Position numbers and translations under genes: made by a program
The notes under the pieces: generated by a model
Database searches by the model: none
What the model was told of the DNA's origin: nothing
Seen by the model: only the letters and a program-made list of their open reading frames with translations
NCBI GenBank assembly: GCA_937863225.1
Contig: CALMEI010000012.1
Coordinates: 1-64,000, forward strand
Source: an uncultured Polaromonas sp.
GTDB lineage: Bacteria > Pseudomonadota > Gammaproteobacteria > Burkholderiales > Burkholderiaceae_C
Length of the DNA: 64,000 bases
Reading direction: 5' to 3'
Shown here: piece after piece, positions 27,618 through 35,936 of the stretch
How positions within the stretch are numbered: position 1 is the first letter of the stretch
Layout of the letters: every line of letters begins with the position of its first letter

Positions 27618-27968
27618 CTAATTCATATAGGAAATTGCTTCGTCACCAGGATTGGGCAATCCTGCGATTTGCCATAAACTTTTGCAACTGCTGAACAGGT
27701 GATGGGCTTGGTCAGGATCTATCCCAGCTGCTTTGCAAATCAGGCGCATAACGGGTAGGGCACCCATTGAGAAATAGCGCTCTCTAACGATATCAATTAC
27801 TTCCCAATGTTTGTCACTGAGATCATGCAAATCAGATTCCATCGCCAGTTGTTTAGCCAATGTTTTGGTCCAAACAGATGGGTCTAGCAAAAAACCATCC
27901 GCATCAAATCGGCTGTGAATGAAGTCTTGTCTCTTTGGGTATTGTGCAGAAATGTTCGCTTGATTCAT
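27618..27968 (-). CDS. DsrC/TusE-family protein lacking both redox cysteines (RspA-like)
   Basis: A 116-residue member of the DsrC/TusE fold: DADGFLLDPSVWTKTLAKQLA, then LSDKHWEVIDIVRERYF, then LFSSCKSLWQIAGLPNPGDE. In DsrC the C-terminal arm reads ACKIAGLPKPTGC with two cysteines; here W99 and E110 stand at those places and a six-residue tail follows. DsrC proteins without both cysteines are grouped as RspA, proposed to be regulatory rather than sulfur carriers. C78 and C95 are present elsewhere. It lies in the minus-strand run that begins with the apr genes. Confidence 0.85.
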   Translation of the reverse strand: MNQANISAQYPKRQDFIHSRFDADGFLLDPSVWTKTLAKQLAMESDLHDLSDKHWEVIDIVRERYFSMGALPVMRLICKAAGIDPDQAHHLFSSCKSLWQIAGLPNPGDEAISYMN

Positions 27969-28151
27969 GAAATGTTCCTTTGCTACGATAATTCGAGAAT
28001 GAAGCTATCGTAAACAAAGAAGCACAACAAGGGAACGATTAAATAGTCATGTCTACATAACTAAATCTTTTAAACACCCTAAAGCTACCGGTTTCTGATG
28101 CATTTTAAACATGGTAGCGAAGACTCTTGAAGGAGAAGAGTCAATGAGACT

Positions 28152-28313
28152 TTAAGGGCGCTTTGGTGTTGTGTAGGGCACAACCTTGTGAACTGGTTCC
28201 CAAATGGTTTCATAACCCACAAAACCTTTTTCGTTGGGTGCCATTTGTTTGGTTCTCAACAAGAAGGATTGTCCTTCAGGAACAGGGAGTTTGGTTTTTG
28301 TTGGCTCGCTCAT
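28152..28313 (-). CDS. Small 53-residue protein of unknown function
   Basis: An ATG at 28313 follows a clear GAGGTG ribosome site by five bases. The frame stays open for 53 codons to a TAA, beginning MSEPTKTKLPVPEGQSFLLR and ending YTTPKRP. It is soluble, basic and proline-rich. It lies between a terminator (28357-28388) and the DsrC-family gene on the same strand. I do not recognise it. The good ribosome site and its place among sulfur genes support a real gene; conservation in relatives would be the test. Confidence 0.6.
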   Translation of the reverse strand: MSEPTKTKLPVPEGQSFLLRTKQMAPNEKGFVGYETIWEPVHKVVPYTTPKRP

Positions 28314-28356
28314 TGTTTCACCTCATCGTTAAGTTTCAATTGGGATTGTGAAAAAT

Positions 28357-28388
28357 AAAATGCCGGCTCCCAAAAAAACTGGCATTTT
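28357..28388 (-). terminator. Terminator after FKBP gene
   Basis: AAAATGCC (28357-28364) pairs with GGCATTTT (28381-28388) around a 16-base loop. The minus-strand 3' side continues TATTTTT. Confidence 0.7.
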
Positions 28389-28403
28389 TTAAAATTAAAA
28401 ATT

Positions 28404-28952
28404 TCAGTGGATGGCTGATTTTTGCAACATATCGGATGCCATATCGATGGGTACAGAACGTGTACCTTTAACCTCTGGTGCGGTTTCAACTTTGCCACCG
28501 TATTGGATTTCTTCTTCAGACGCATCACGCACAGTCAATATTTCAAGTTTGAAAATCACTTCTCGTCCGCACAAAGGGTTGTTTCCATCGATCGTGATTG
28601 TTTTGGCATCTATACGGGTAACCAAAAAGCTTTTGGTCTGCCCATGGTTGTTTTCCATCAAAATGGCTGTACCTACTTCTCGATACTCTTCAGGCACGTT
28701 TTCAATCAAATCGGTGATAACCAATGTTTCATCACGTGGTCCATAGATTAAGTTGCAATCAATTGGCACGTTGATGACATCACCTACTGATTTGCCTTCC
28801 AGCTCGACCATCACTTGGGGCGAGAGGATTTCATTCACACCATGTACATATCCCAAAGGGAATTCAACCATTGTCAAAATTTGCTCGGTCTTTTGGTCAA
28901 TGACTTTGTAGGTCAACTCGACATATTTATTGTCTTTAATGATCTCTTTCAT
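28404..28952 (-). CDS. SlyD-like FKBP-type peptidyl-prolyl isomerase
   Basis: A 182-residue cytoplasmic FKBP of the SlyD type. The FKBP core reads YVELTYKVIDQKTEQIL and FPLGYVHGVNEILSPQVMVELEGKSVGD, and the inserted chaperone (IF) domain follows around VPIDCNLIYGPRDETL. The core resumes with VTRIDAKTITIDGNNPLCGREVIFKLEIL, matching the usual DGNHPLAG motif. The C-terminus has no histidine-rich metal tail, unlike E. coli SlyD. GGAG lies six bases before its start, and it follows the 116-residue gene by 15 bases. It may assist folding of a neighbour's product; this is inference. Confidence 0.9.
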   Translation of the reverse strand: MKEIIKDNKYVELTYKVIDQKTEQILTMVEFPLGYVHGVNEILSPQVMVELEGKSVGDVINVPIDCNLIYGPRDETLVITDLIENVPEEYREVGTAILMENNHGQTKSFLVTRIDAKTITIDGNNPLCGREVIFKLEILTVRDASEEEIQYGGKVETAPEVKGTRSVPIDMASDMLQKSAIH

Positions 28953-28967
28953 GCAAACTCCAGTTGA

Positions 28968-29318
28968 TTAAAAGATAGAAGCTGCAAAGATGCGAACTTC
29001 TTCTTTTTCATAACCAAGAACCAGTCGACCCAACCATTCACCTTCCTTTTTGGTGCTTCTGACGCGGTACAAAACGGTAACGTGTTCACCTCTGCGTATG
29101 ATTCCCAAATAGTCCCACTCTTCACGCAAACTGCGAGTGAGCTCACTTTTCGCAAATTGTTTACCCAACTCAACTTCATTCAAGCCAAGCAATAAATCAT
29201 AAGAAAACTTACGGATGAACTTACCATATTGTCCGAGATTGGAATATTTAATTAAATCGTTCCACATGGGGTGAGCGATTTCCAATATCTGTTCGTCGGT
29301 ATGTTCAATAATGTTCAT
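28968..29318 (-). CDS. Hypothetical protein next to aprA
   Basis: A 116-residue soluble, mixed alpha/beta protein I do not recognise. It is rich in aromatic and charged residues (MNIIEHTDEQILEIAHPMWN, and RSLREEWDYLGIIRRGEHVT near the middle). No signal peptide or membrane segment is visible. It lies downstream of aprA across a hairpin and immediately upstream of the SlyD-like FKBP, 15 bases apart, so the two are probably cotranscribed. Association with APS reductase is inferred from position only. Confidence 0.75.
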   Translation of the reverse strand: MNIIEHTDEQILEIAHPMWNDLIKYSNLGQYGKFIRKFSYDLLLGLNEVELGKQFAKSELTRSLREEWDYLGIIRRGEHVTVLYRVRSTKKEGEWLGRLVLGYEKEEVRIFAASIF

Positions 29319-29384
29319 TAACTACTCTGTTTTGCTTTGGTGTGTAAGATCGTATGAATTTTAGTGCCAAAGTTTTTGCTGCTA

Positions 29385-29414
29385 CAAAAGAAAACCAATG
29401 CTTTCACATTGGTT
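29385..29414 (-). terminator. Hairpin after aprA, probable terminator
   Basis: AACCAATG (29393-29400) pairs with CATTGGTT (29407-29414). On the minus strand the stem is followed by TTCTTTT. It would end or weaken the sat-apr message. Confidence 0.65.
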
Positions 29415-29459
29415 CCCTTTATCTGGTTGCGAAAATTACATCGCTATGCCTAGTTTAGT

Positions 29460-31328
29460 TTATTCATCCTTGCCAACTAAATGGTACAAGGGTGCTTTTT
29501 CCATGGTGTATTCGCCGGTTTTTGGATCACGACGTGACACCGTCAAAACGTGCCATTCGTCATCATTCAGCTTCATGGCATCACCACGGTAGTAATAACC
29601 AGGCCAACGAGTTTCTTTGCGGAACATGGTGTGATGCAACACACTTTCAGACGTGCGCATACGGTGTTTCAATTCCCAAGCGCGTAGCAATTCATGGATA
29701 TCTTCAGCTGCCAATTTTTGCAAATCTTCTTCAAGAATTTTGATTTTCTTGAGACCGATATTGAGCAACTTTTCATTGGTCATATAGCTGACAGTGACAC
29801 CACCACAATACTCGTCCATCAATTTTTGCAAGCGATCCAAACCTTGACGCGGATTGATGTAATGTGGATTCACTGAGCCTGCAACGATTTCGTTACGGAA
29901 AGTTTTGTAATGTTCCATCGGTTTGAAAATTTCAGTTTTCAAATCGTTGATTTGTTTATCAGAAACATTAATGCCTTCGGCTTTGCCATCGTCAATGTAT
30001 TGGCAGGCAGCTTTAGCAGCCAAACGACCTTCAGTAAATGAACCTGATGAGAACGCATGCGGTGTTCCACCTACCGCATCACCCGCACCAAACAAGCCCG
30101 CAACACTTGTCATGCGGTTATAGCCCCAGAAATATTCTGGAGGTGACAGGTCTTCCGGACCTGAACACCAAGCACCACATCCAGTAGCATGTGAACCCAT
30201 GACATAAGGTTCTGATGTCGTCAATTCTGGGTTCTCATTTTTCGGATCTACATCGGTTGCAGCCCAAAGTACGGCTTGACCAACTGTCATGCCCAAGAAG
30301 TTATGCCATCCGATTTCTTCGAGATGTGGATCTTGGAAGGCTTCCATGGTCACCATGTGAATCGGACCGCGACCTGCATTCACTTCACTAATGAATGCGT
30401 GGTTACGCAAACATGTAGGTATTGGGCGGTGTGATCGATGAGATACCTCTGGGTCCAAATACTCTTTGCCGACCATTTTTTGCAATTCTGGCCACCATTT
30501 TGATTCGTATTCTTCTCCCAAACCGTTTTGGGTATAGGTCTTCAAGTGCAAGAAATAAGCACCAACTGGGCCATAACCATCCTTGAAGCGGGCCAAAACA
30601 ATGCGGTTTTCCATTTGCATCATTTTTGCACCAGCTTCGATCAACAAACCATAGGCCGAGCCAGATGACCAAGGTGCGTACCAAACGCGTCCAGCACCTT
30701 CGCCTACTGATCGTGGTTTGAAAATCATTGACGCGCCACCAGCAGCAACAATCACAGTCTTAGATTTGAAAACATGGTAATCACCGGTACGCACGTTAAA
30801 ACCCACAGCACCTGCTACACGGTTTTCTTTGGCATCGTCCATCAATAGGTGAGTGACGCAGACTCGGTTGAATACTTTGTCAGCTGATTTCTTTGCAGCT
30901 TCAGCAACGATTGGTTTATATGACTCACCATGAATCATGATTTGCCAACGACCCTCACGCAGGTACGCACCAGTTTTCGGATTGCGCATCAGTGGCAAAC
31001 CCCATTCTTCAAACTGATGAACAGCAGAGTCTACGTGACGTGCCATGTCAAACAACAAATCTTCACGAACCATGCCCATCAAGTCGATGCGAGCATAACG
31101 AACATGGTCTTCTGGATTGTTTTCACCGAAACGAGTACCCATGTAGCAGTTAATGGCATACAAGCCTTGTGCCACTGCACCAGAGCGGTCAATGTTGGCT
31201 TTTTCAGCAATGACAATCTTTTTGTTTTGTCCCCAAAAACGCGCTTCCCAAGCTGCGCCAGTACCGCCTAAGCCAGCACCGGCGACTAAGACATCAATGT
31301 TGTCTTCAATGATAGTTTTGATAGCCAT
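29460..31328 (-). CDS. aprA: Adenylylsulfate reductase, alpha subunit
   Basis: The FAD-containing catalytic subunit that in sulfur oxidisers converts sulfite and AMP to APS. The N-terminal dinucleotide motif is DVLVAGAGLGGTGAAWEARFW. Hallmarks of AprA follow, including INCYMGTRFGENNPEDHVRYA and GSHATGCGAWCSGPEDLSPPEYFWGYNRM. At 622 residues it is full length. It overlaps the aprB stop by one base (TAATG), so translation is coupled. The neighbouring genes (aprM, sat, soeABC, no qmo or dsr) indicate the oxidative direction. Confidence 0.97.
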   Translation of the reverse strand: MAIKTIIEDNIDVLVAGAGLGGTGAAWEARFWGQNKKIVIAEKANIDRSGAVAQGLYAINCYMGTRFGENNPEDHVRYARIDLMGMVREDLLFDMARHVDSAVHQFEEWGLPLMRNPKTGAYLREGRWQIMIHGESYKPIVAEAAKKSADKVFNRVCVTHLLMDDAKENRVAGAVGFNVRTGDYHVFKSKTVIVAAGGASMIFKPRSVGEGAGRVWYAPWSSGSAYGLLIEAGAKMMQMENRIVLARFKDGYGPVGAYFLHLKTYTQNGLGEEYESKWWPELQKMVGKEYLDPEVSHRSHRPIPTCLRNHAFISEVNAGRGPIHMVTMEAFQDPHLEEIGWHNFLGMTVGQAVLWAATDVDPKNENPELTTSEPYVMGSHATGCGAWCSGPEDLSPPEYFWGYNRMTSVAGLFGAGDAVGGTPHAFSSGSFTEGRLAAKAACQYIDDGKAEGINVSDKQINDLKTEIFKPMEHYKTFRNEIVAGSVNPHYINPRQGLDRLQKLMDEYCGGVTVSYMTNEKLLNIGLKKIKILEEDLQKLAAEDIHELLRAWELKHRMRTSESVLHHTMFRKETRWPGYYYRGDAMKLNDDEWHVLTVSRRDPKTGEYTMEKAPLYHLVGKDE

Positions 31329-31810
31329 TAGTAAAATACTCCTTGTTTCATCTTCAGACCGTTCGACTCCAATGTGTGTAAACCACCATCATCCATACGG
31401 ACGTATTTGGGTTCATTGAACAACAACTGGCTGTTGCGCATTGAATCGGTTGGCCCAGGTACTTCTGAAAGTTTTGGAATAAATTTACCCCATGGTTTAG
31501 TCGTAATAGGCGCCAGCAATTCAAGATCTTTCTTGCCATTGCGGAACTTAATGCGCCAAGCAATGGTTCCTTTTTCTTCGTCACGATCAACTCGAACTGA
31601 ATGTCCCAATGGCGCGAAATCTGCATAGCCACGAACATCAATCGCGTGATGTGGGCATGCTTTTACACATGAAAAGCATTCCCAGCACATGTTGGGCTCA
31701 ATGTTGTAAGCACGGCGTACAGTTTTATCGATGTGCATGATATCTGAAGGGCAAATATCGACGCAATGACCGCATCCATCGCAACGGGTCATATATACAA
31801 AGGTTGGCAT
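31328..31810 (-). CDS. aprB: Adenylylsulfate reductase, beta subunit
   Basis: A 160-residue iron-sulfur subunit that takes electrons from the AprA flavin. Two [4Fe-4S] ferredoxin motifs are visible: CDGCGHCVDICPSD near residue 10, and CWECFSCVKACPHHAID near residue 42. The C-terminal half (WRIKFRNGKKDLELLAPITT, and the tail after it) is the arm that wraps AprA. An AGAGGA ribosome site precedes the start. The gene sits between aprM and aprA. Confidence 0.97.
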   Translation of the reverse strand: MPTFVYMTRCDGCGHCVDICPSDIMHIDKTVRRAYNIEPNMCWECFSCVKACPHHAIDVRGYADFAPLGHSVRVDRDEEKGTIAWRIKFRNGKKDLELLAPITTKPWGKFIPKLSEVPGPTDSMRNSQLLFNEPKYVRMDDGGLHTLESNGLKMKQGVFY

Positions 31811-31853
31811 AGTAATCCTCTTTTAAAAAATGATGTGGGTTGTGACAGAAGTC

Positions 31854-32693
31854 TTAATAGTGATTAGGTGATTCGCGCTTGATACCCAGTCCCATATTTT
31901 CTGGATTCTTGCCCATGTATTCTGGAATATCAGGAAACAACGCTTGAACTTTAGGGTCAGATAAGTCATAAGTAGCTGGCAGATTTTCGCGTGAGCCATC
32001 GGCTTTGGTGATTTTCTTTTGAAATGCAGCTGCCGGCTTAAAAAACATGTGGGCAAATTTTGACCACAGGACACCACCAAACAAAATAGTGCTTGACAGT
32101 ATGAATAACACAAACAACAAACCAGCCATGCTACCGCCGCGATTGAACGACCACAACAAAGCAAATGTTGCAGTTGCAAGCAAAGAAAGAATGAACATAT
32201 CTGCGCGAACTAATTTGTACCATGGACGGCCTTCGGCAGACACATCGACACGGATAAAGAACCAGAACCAGTAACCACCAAAACACAACATTGCAGCGCC
32301 GATATGCCACCACAGTGTGGCAACCGGCGTCGCATCAGCTGCCAAGGGCGATGCCCAAATTTGCAACACAGTGGTGATTACGAAAATAATGAAGCCATAC
32401 ATAGTGAACAGATGTGAAATACGGCGTTTGGGGTTTGAAAATTCGCCAGAAGTCAAGACTTCATTGGTCAAAGTGCTGACTGCAAGCGATACCTTTTCAC
32501 CACCGCTGACTTCACGCTTGGCATTGAGTTTGGCTTTTTCCGCATTGGCAAAAAAGAATTTGGCACTTTGTTTGTGAATCATGTCAATGATTGTTCCACC
32601 AGCCACCAGAATAATCATCAGGAAGATGTAGGTTTTCATCGCACTCTGTGGGATCACATTGACAAGATCCGCGAACGGGTTACTGGTAAACAT
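31854..32693 (-). CDS. aprM: APS reductase membrane anchor AprM
   Basis: A 279-residue integral membrane protein with about five hydrophobic segments, the first being TYIFLMIILVAGGTIIDMI. Conserved His residues occur in or near membrane segments (HLFTMYGFIIF, TLWWHIGAA). In many sulfur oxidisers without QmoABC, AprM is encoded next to aprBA and is thought to link AprBA to the quinone pool. That fits here, where aprM lies between sat and aprB. A GAGGAG ribosome site precedes the start. Confidence 0.88.
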   Translation of the reverse strand: MFTSNPFADLVNVIPQSAMKTYIFLMIILVAGGTIIDMIHKQSAKFFFANAEKAKLNAKREVSGGEKVSLAVSTLTNEVLTSGEFSNPKRRISHLFTMYGFIIFVITTVLQIWASPLAADATPVATLWWHIGAAMLCFGGYWFWFFIRVDVSAEGRPWYKLVRADMFILSLLATATFALLWSFNRGGSMAGLLFVLFILSSTILFGGVLWSKFAHMFFKPAAAFQKKITKADGSRENLPATYDLSDPKVQALFPDIPEYMGKNPENMGLGIKRESPNHY

Positions 32694-32764
32694 AGGCTCA
32701 ATTCTCCTCGGTAGTTAAACTTACTTAAAACTTGATGAAACTAAAAAAACTTTAATAATAGTTA

Positions 32765-33940
32765 TCAATGGGCTTCTAGGCTGTTGTAGTACTCACGCAA
32801 AATTGCGAGTACTTCAGGGCGGCTGAATTCTGGTGCAACATCAGCACCTTTGGATAAAGCATTGCGCAGTTCTGTCCCAGACACTTGTAAACGATCCGCA
32901 TCGGTATGTGGACAAGTTTTTGCAGAAGCCATTCCGCCGCATTTGTAGCACCAGAAGGAAATGTCAATTTTCAGTGCCTCAGTTTGCAATGCACCTTTTG
33001 GAACGGTATCGAAAATATGGTGCGCATCAAATGGGCCGTAATAGCTTCCCACTCCAGCATGATCTCGCCCCACAATTTGATGAGAACAGCCGTAGTTTTG
33101 ACGAAATACAGCATGCAACAAGGCTTCGCGTGGACCTGCATAGCGCATATCAAGTGGGTAACCCGCTTGTACGACCGTTTTCTTAACGAAGTAAAGATCT
33201 GTCAAGGTGCCAATCGCTTTGGCGCGAACTTCTGCTGGAATATCACCTGGCTTCAGGTTGCCAAGCAATGAATGGATGAGCACGCCATCACAAGTTTCTA
33301 TCGCAATTTTTGCAAGATACTCATGTGACCGATGCATTGGGTTACGTGTTTGAAAACAAGCAATTTTTGACCAGCCCATCTGTGTAAAGATGGCACGTGT
33401 TTCAGCTGGCGTTTTGAATAATTCGGGGTATTTCTCTGGAAAACCACCTTGCGACAGAACTTTGATAGAGCCTGCCAAATTGATCTCGCCTTGTGCCATC
33501 ACCATTTGAACGCCTGGGTGTTTGGCATCCGTGGTTTTGAATACAGATTGACATTCATGCGCTTTATCAATGGCGTATTTTTCGCTGACTTGCATGGTGG
33601 CAAGTATGCTGCCATCTTCGGAATCGACCAAAGCGACATCACTGCCAATTGCAATTTTTTCGGCACTGCTTGCATCGGTAGACAAGGTAATAGGGATCGG
33701 CCAGAATAAACCATCAGACATGGTCATGCTGTCGCAGACACCTTGCCAGTCTGCTTTTGTCATGAACCCATTCAGAGGCGTAAAGCCACCAATGCCCAAC
33801 ATGATGATGTCGCCTTTTTCGCGTGAACTGACCCGAATTTGAGGCAAAGTTGCTGCGCGTTTCAGTTCATTTGTAAGATTGGAACCGTCTAACAAGAGGG
33901 GCTTAAGACCACGACCACCGTGGGGTTCGACTAAAGGCAT
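32765..33940 (-). CDS. sat: Sulfate adenylyltransferase (ATP sulfurylase)
   Basis: A homo-oligomeric enzyme of 391 residues that in this setting makes ATP and sulfate from APS and pyrophosphate. The active-site motifs are [14 protein letters not shown] (the HxxH-type nucleotide site) and [20 protein letters not shown]. The N-terminus has [17 protein letters not shown]. There is no fused APS-kinase domain. It heads the sat-aprM-aprB-aprA run. An operator-like block lies about 130-170 bases upstream of its start. Confidence 0.97.
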   Translation of the reverse strand: MPLVEPHGGRGLKPLLLDGSNLTNELKRAATLPQIRVSSREKGDIIMLGIGGFTPLNGFMTKADWQGVCDSMTMSDGLFWPIPITLSTDASSAEKIAIGSDVALVDSEDGSILATMQVSEKYAIDKAHECQSVFKTTDAKHPGVQMVMAQGEINLAGSIKVLSQGGFPEKYPELFKTPAETRAIFTQMGWSKIACFQTRNPMHRSHEYLAKIAIETCDGVLIHSLLGNLKPGDIPAEVRAKAIGTLTDLYFVKKTVVQAGYPLDMRYAGPREALLHAVFRQNYGCSHQIVGRDHAGVGSYYGPFDAHHIFDTVPKGALQTEALKIDISFWCYKCGGMASAKTCPHTDADRLQVSGTELRNALSKGADVAPEFSRPEVLAILREYYNSLEAH

Positions 33941-33992
33941 GAATTGTCTCTTTTCAATGAATTAGTGTATTTTTTGGGTCATTTTGTGGAAA

Positions 33993-34010
33993 GTGCAGCA
34001 TAAACTGCAC
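33993..34010 (-). promoter_or_regulatory. Inverted repeat in sat upstream region
   Basis: GTGCAG and CTGCAC are separated by CATAAA, forming an 18-base palindrome between the shared operator and the sat start. It could be a protein site or a leader hairpin; nothing further supports either. Confidence 0.35.
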
Positions 34011-34065
34011 ACTGTTCACACTGAAATTCTGTACAGCCGTTATTACAAACTACAGCTCGACTTTT

Positions 34066-34109
34066 TTCTACTACCACATAGGGTGGGCATGTATAACCCA
34101 ATTGGGTAG
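34066..34109 (-). promoter_or_regulatory. Operator-like block upstream of sat
   Basis: The plus strand reads CTACTACC (34068-34075), then a GGGT near 34081, GCAT (34088-34091) and ATAACCCAATTGGGTAG ending at 34109. The core ACCCAATTGGGT (34096-34107) is a perfect 12-bp palindrome. The same elements with the same spacing occur upstream of soeA. The palindrome is 156 bases upstream of the sat start codon. Confidence 0.7.
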
Positions 34110-34218
34110 TGAGGGGAATGATACAGTATGAACCGATTCAATAAATCTAACTCAAGTGCACTTTTCTGTATTGAATTATTGAAAGCATATTTATAGTATT
34201 TATGCAGTTATAGACTGT

Positions 34219-35196
34219 TCAAGATATAGCTTGGTAATACAAATTTTGCGGATGATTGGCTTGCGCGAAGAAAAACCATCTTTCAGCAAGCAAACCAAAG
34301 TACTGAACAACGAAGGCTATCAGCAATATGGTGGGTGATAAATTGCCAAGCACACTAGACAGCATGGTCAGTGGCAACACAAAAACAGCAACTAAAAAGA
34401 ACCATTTGACCAATCGAAGTTTAGATTTTGTGGCTCCATGAAAAAACTCACGGGTGTTGAATGAACCTCCTAAGAAGCCAGCTGCGTTTTGACTGATTTT
34501 GGGGTGTTTGATTCCAATCGCTGTTTGCAGTGTGGATTTTGGCTTTAATTTGGCGTTTCTAATCAGCGATGCAATGCGACCAATCAAAGCCAGAGCTGTG
34601 ATGATGATGGCCCAGCCAGTGAAAAATTGGATTTGTGATGGTGCAAAATGAGAAGCGTATAAGGCTGCCAATGTGAACCCTGATGCGCCCCCAAGAAGGA
34701 TGTAATTCAAGACAGTCAAAGGACTGTGCCATTCTTGTAAGAATCGAACTCCAGCATAAACCATGCCCGTTGTGATGAACAAGGCAAATGCCAATATGGT
34801 TCCAACAATGCCAATGATGATGGTTGTGTCTACAACTAAACCACTGTTTAAGGTGATGATTGTTGGATTGAAACCAGATAGGTGCGTCATCCCGTACAAA
34901 AAAACCAAAGCCATGAATATTGGCAAAACAATCACTTCACGAGCGAGCCATGAAGTTCGCCATTGTGTAACGGCGCGCCAAGCACGTTCGGGATGGCCCA
35001 AGTGAAAAAACGATGCTATCAACCCACCCATCAGCAATGTCAACGACAAAGCAGCACCATAGCCGTAGAAAAATGTTGATTGCAAGGGCAACAATCCAAA
35101 AAGCGAGTATGTTTGATGCGTGAACAAAGCCAAAAACAGACCTTGGGCCGCACCGATCAATGTGGTTAAAAAAATGACAGAGAATGCTGGTTTCAT
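34219..35196 (-). CDS. soeC: Sulfite dehydrogenase (quinone), membrane subunit SoeC
   Basis: A 325-residue DmsC/NrfD-like membrane anchor with about eight hydrophobic segments (FSVIFLTTLIGAAQGLFLAL, YGAALSLTLLMGGLIASFF and others). It would pass electrons from SoeB to quinone. The pattern of HLGHPERAWRAV after the second segment is typical of DmsC-type subunits. It lies 14 bases after soeB, completing soeABC. Other DmsABC-like enzymes have similar anchors, so identity rests on the SoeA/SoeB partners and the sat/apr neighbourhood. Confidence 0.88.
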   Translation of the reverse strand: MKPAFSVIFLTTLIGAAQGLFLALFTHQTYSLFGLLPLQSTFFYGYGAALSLTLLMGGLIASFFHLGHPERAWRAVTQWRTSWLAREVIVLPIFMALVFLYGMTHLSGFNPTIITLNSGLVVDTTIIIGIVGTILAFALFITTGMVYAGVRFLQEWHSPLTVLNYILLGGASGFTLAALYASHFAPSQIQFFTGWAIIITALALIGRIASLIRNAKLKPKSTLQTAIGIKHPKISQNAAGFLGGSFNTREFFHGATKSKLRLVKWFFLVAVFVLPLTMLSSVLGNLSPTILLIAFVVQYFGLLAERWFFFAQANHPQNLYYQAIS

Positions 35197-35210
35197 AAGA
35201 TCAATTTCGG

Positions 35211-35936
35211 TTATGCAATGTCATCCAATGATGCTTCAGACATATTTGGTTTGGGCAGCAATTGATCTAACTTGAGCGGATTATCAACACGAGTCAATTC
35301 ATCATGGTGTATGTGTACAGGGTTTTTCCGCCTTGGTAAATAATGATTGGATGGCTGCGTGCCCCATTCCGGCATCAAAGCATACCCAGCATAGTCGCGA
35401 ATGGCTTTGGATACGACCGATTCAGAATCGTGAATGTCTCCGAATAAACGCGCGTTGGTAGGGCAGGACAGTACGCAAGCGGGTTTACGCTCCCGTTCGG
35501 GTAAATCTTGATTGTGAATACGGTCTACACACAGTGTGCATTTGGTCATCACTTTGCGTGACTCATCAAACTCACGCGCGCCATACGGGCATGCCCATGA
35601 ACAATATTTGCAACCAATACATTTGTCGTAATCAACCAAGACAATGCCATCTTCTTTGCGTTTATAGCTGGCACCCGTTGGGCAAACAGGAACGCAAGGC
35701 GGTTCCTCACAGTGCAAACAGGATTTCGGAAAATGCACAGTCTGGGTATTCGGAAATTCCCCCACTTCAAAAGTCTGCACGCGGTTAAAAAATGTACCCG
35801 ATGGGTCTTTGTCATACGGGTTTTCATCCGTCAAAGAACCCGCAGAACCGGAAGTGTTCCATTGCTTGCAGCTAGTGACACAAGCATGACATCCAACACA
35901 TACATTGAGATCAATGACCAAAGCAAGTTGTGTCAT
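35211..35936 (-). CDS. soeB: Sulfite dehydrogenase, iron-sulfur subunit SoeB
   Basis: A 241-residue DmsB-like electron-transfer subunit with four [4Fe-4S] clusters: CVGCHACVTSCKQW, CLHCEEPPCVPVCPTGA, CIGCKYCSWACPYGAREFD, and the split CTLCVDRI/CVLSCPTNA. No TAT signal is present, consistent with the cytoplasmic orientation known for SoeABC. Its start overlaps the soeA stop by four bases (ATGA), so the two are translationally coupled. Confidence 0.93.
   Translation of the reverse strand: MTQLALVIDLNVCVGCHACVTSCKQWNTSGSAGSLTDENPYDKDPSGTFFNRVQTFEVGEFPNTQTVHFPKSCLHCEEPPCVPVCPTGASYKRKEDGIVLVDYDKCIGCKYCSWACPYGAREFDESRKVMTKCTLCVDRIHNQDLPERERKPACVLSCPTNARLFGDIHDSESVVSKAIRDYAGYALMPEWGTQPSNHYLPRRKNPVHIHHDELTRVDNPLKLDQLLPKPNMSEASLDDIA

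Noticed and set aside
28122-28142. Hairpin GACTCTT/AAGAGTC near the small 53-residue gene
   Set aside because: The stem is short and lacks a T-run on either strand, so a terminator or riboswitch could not be supported.
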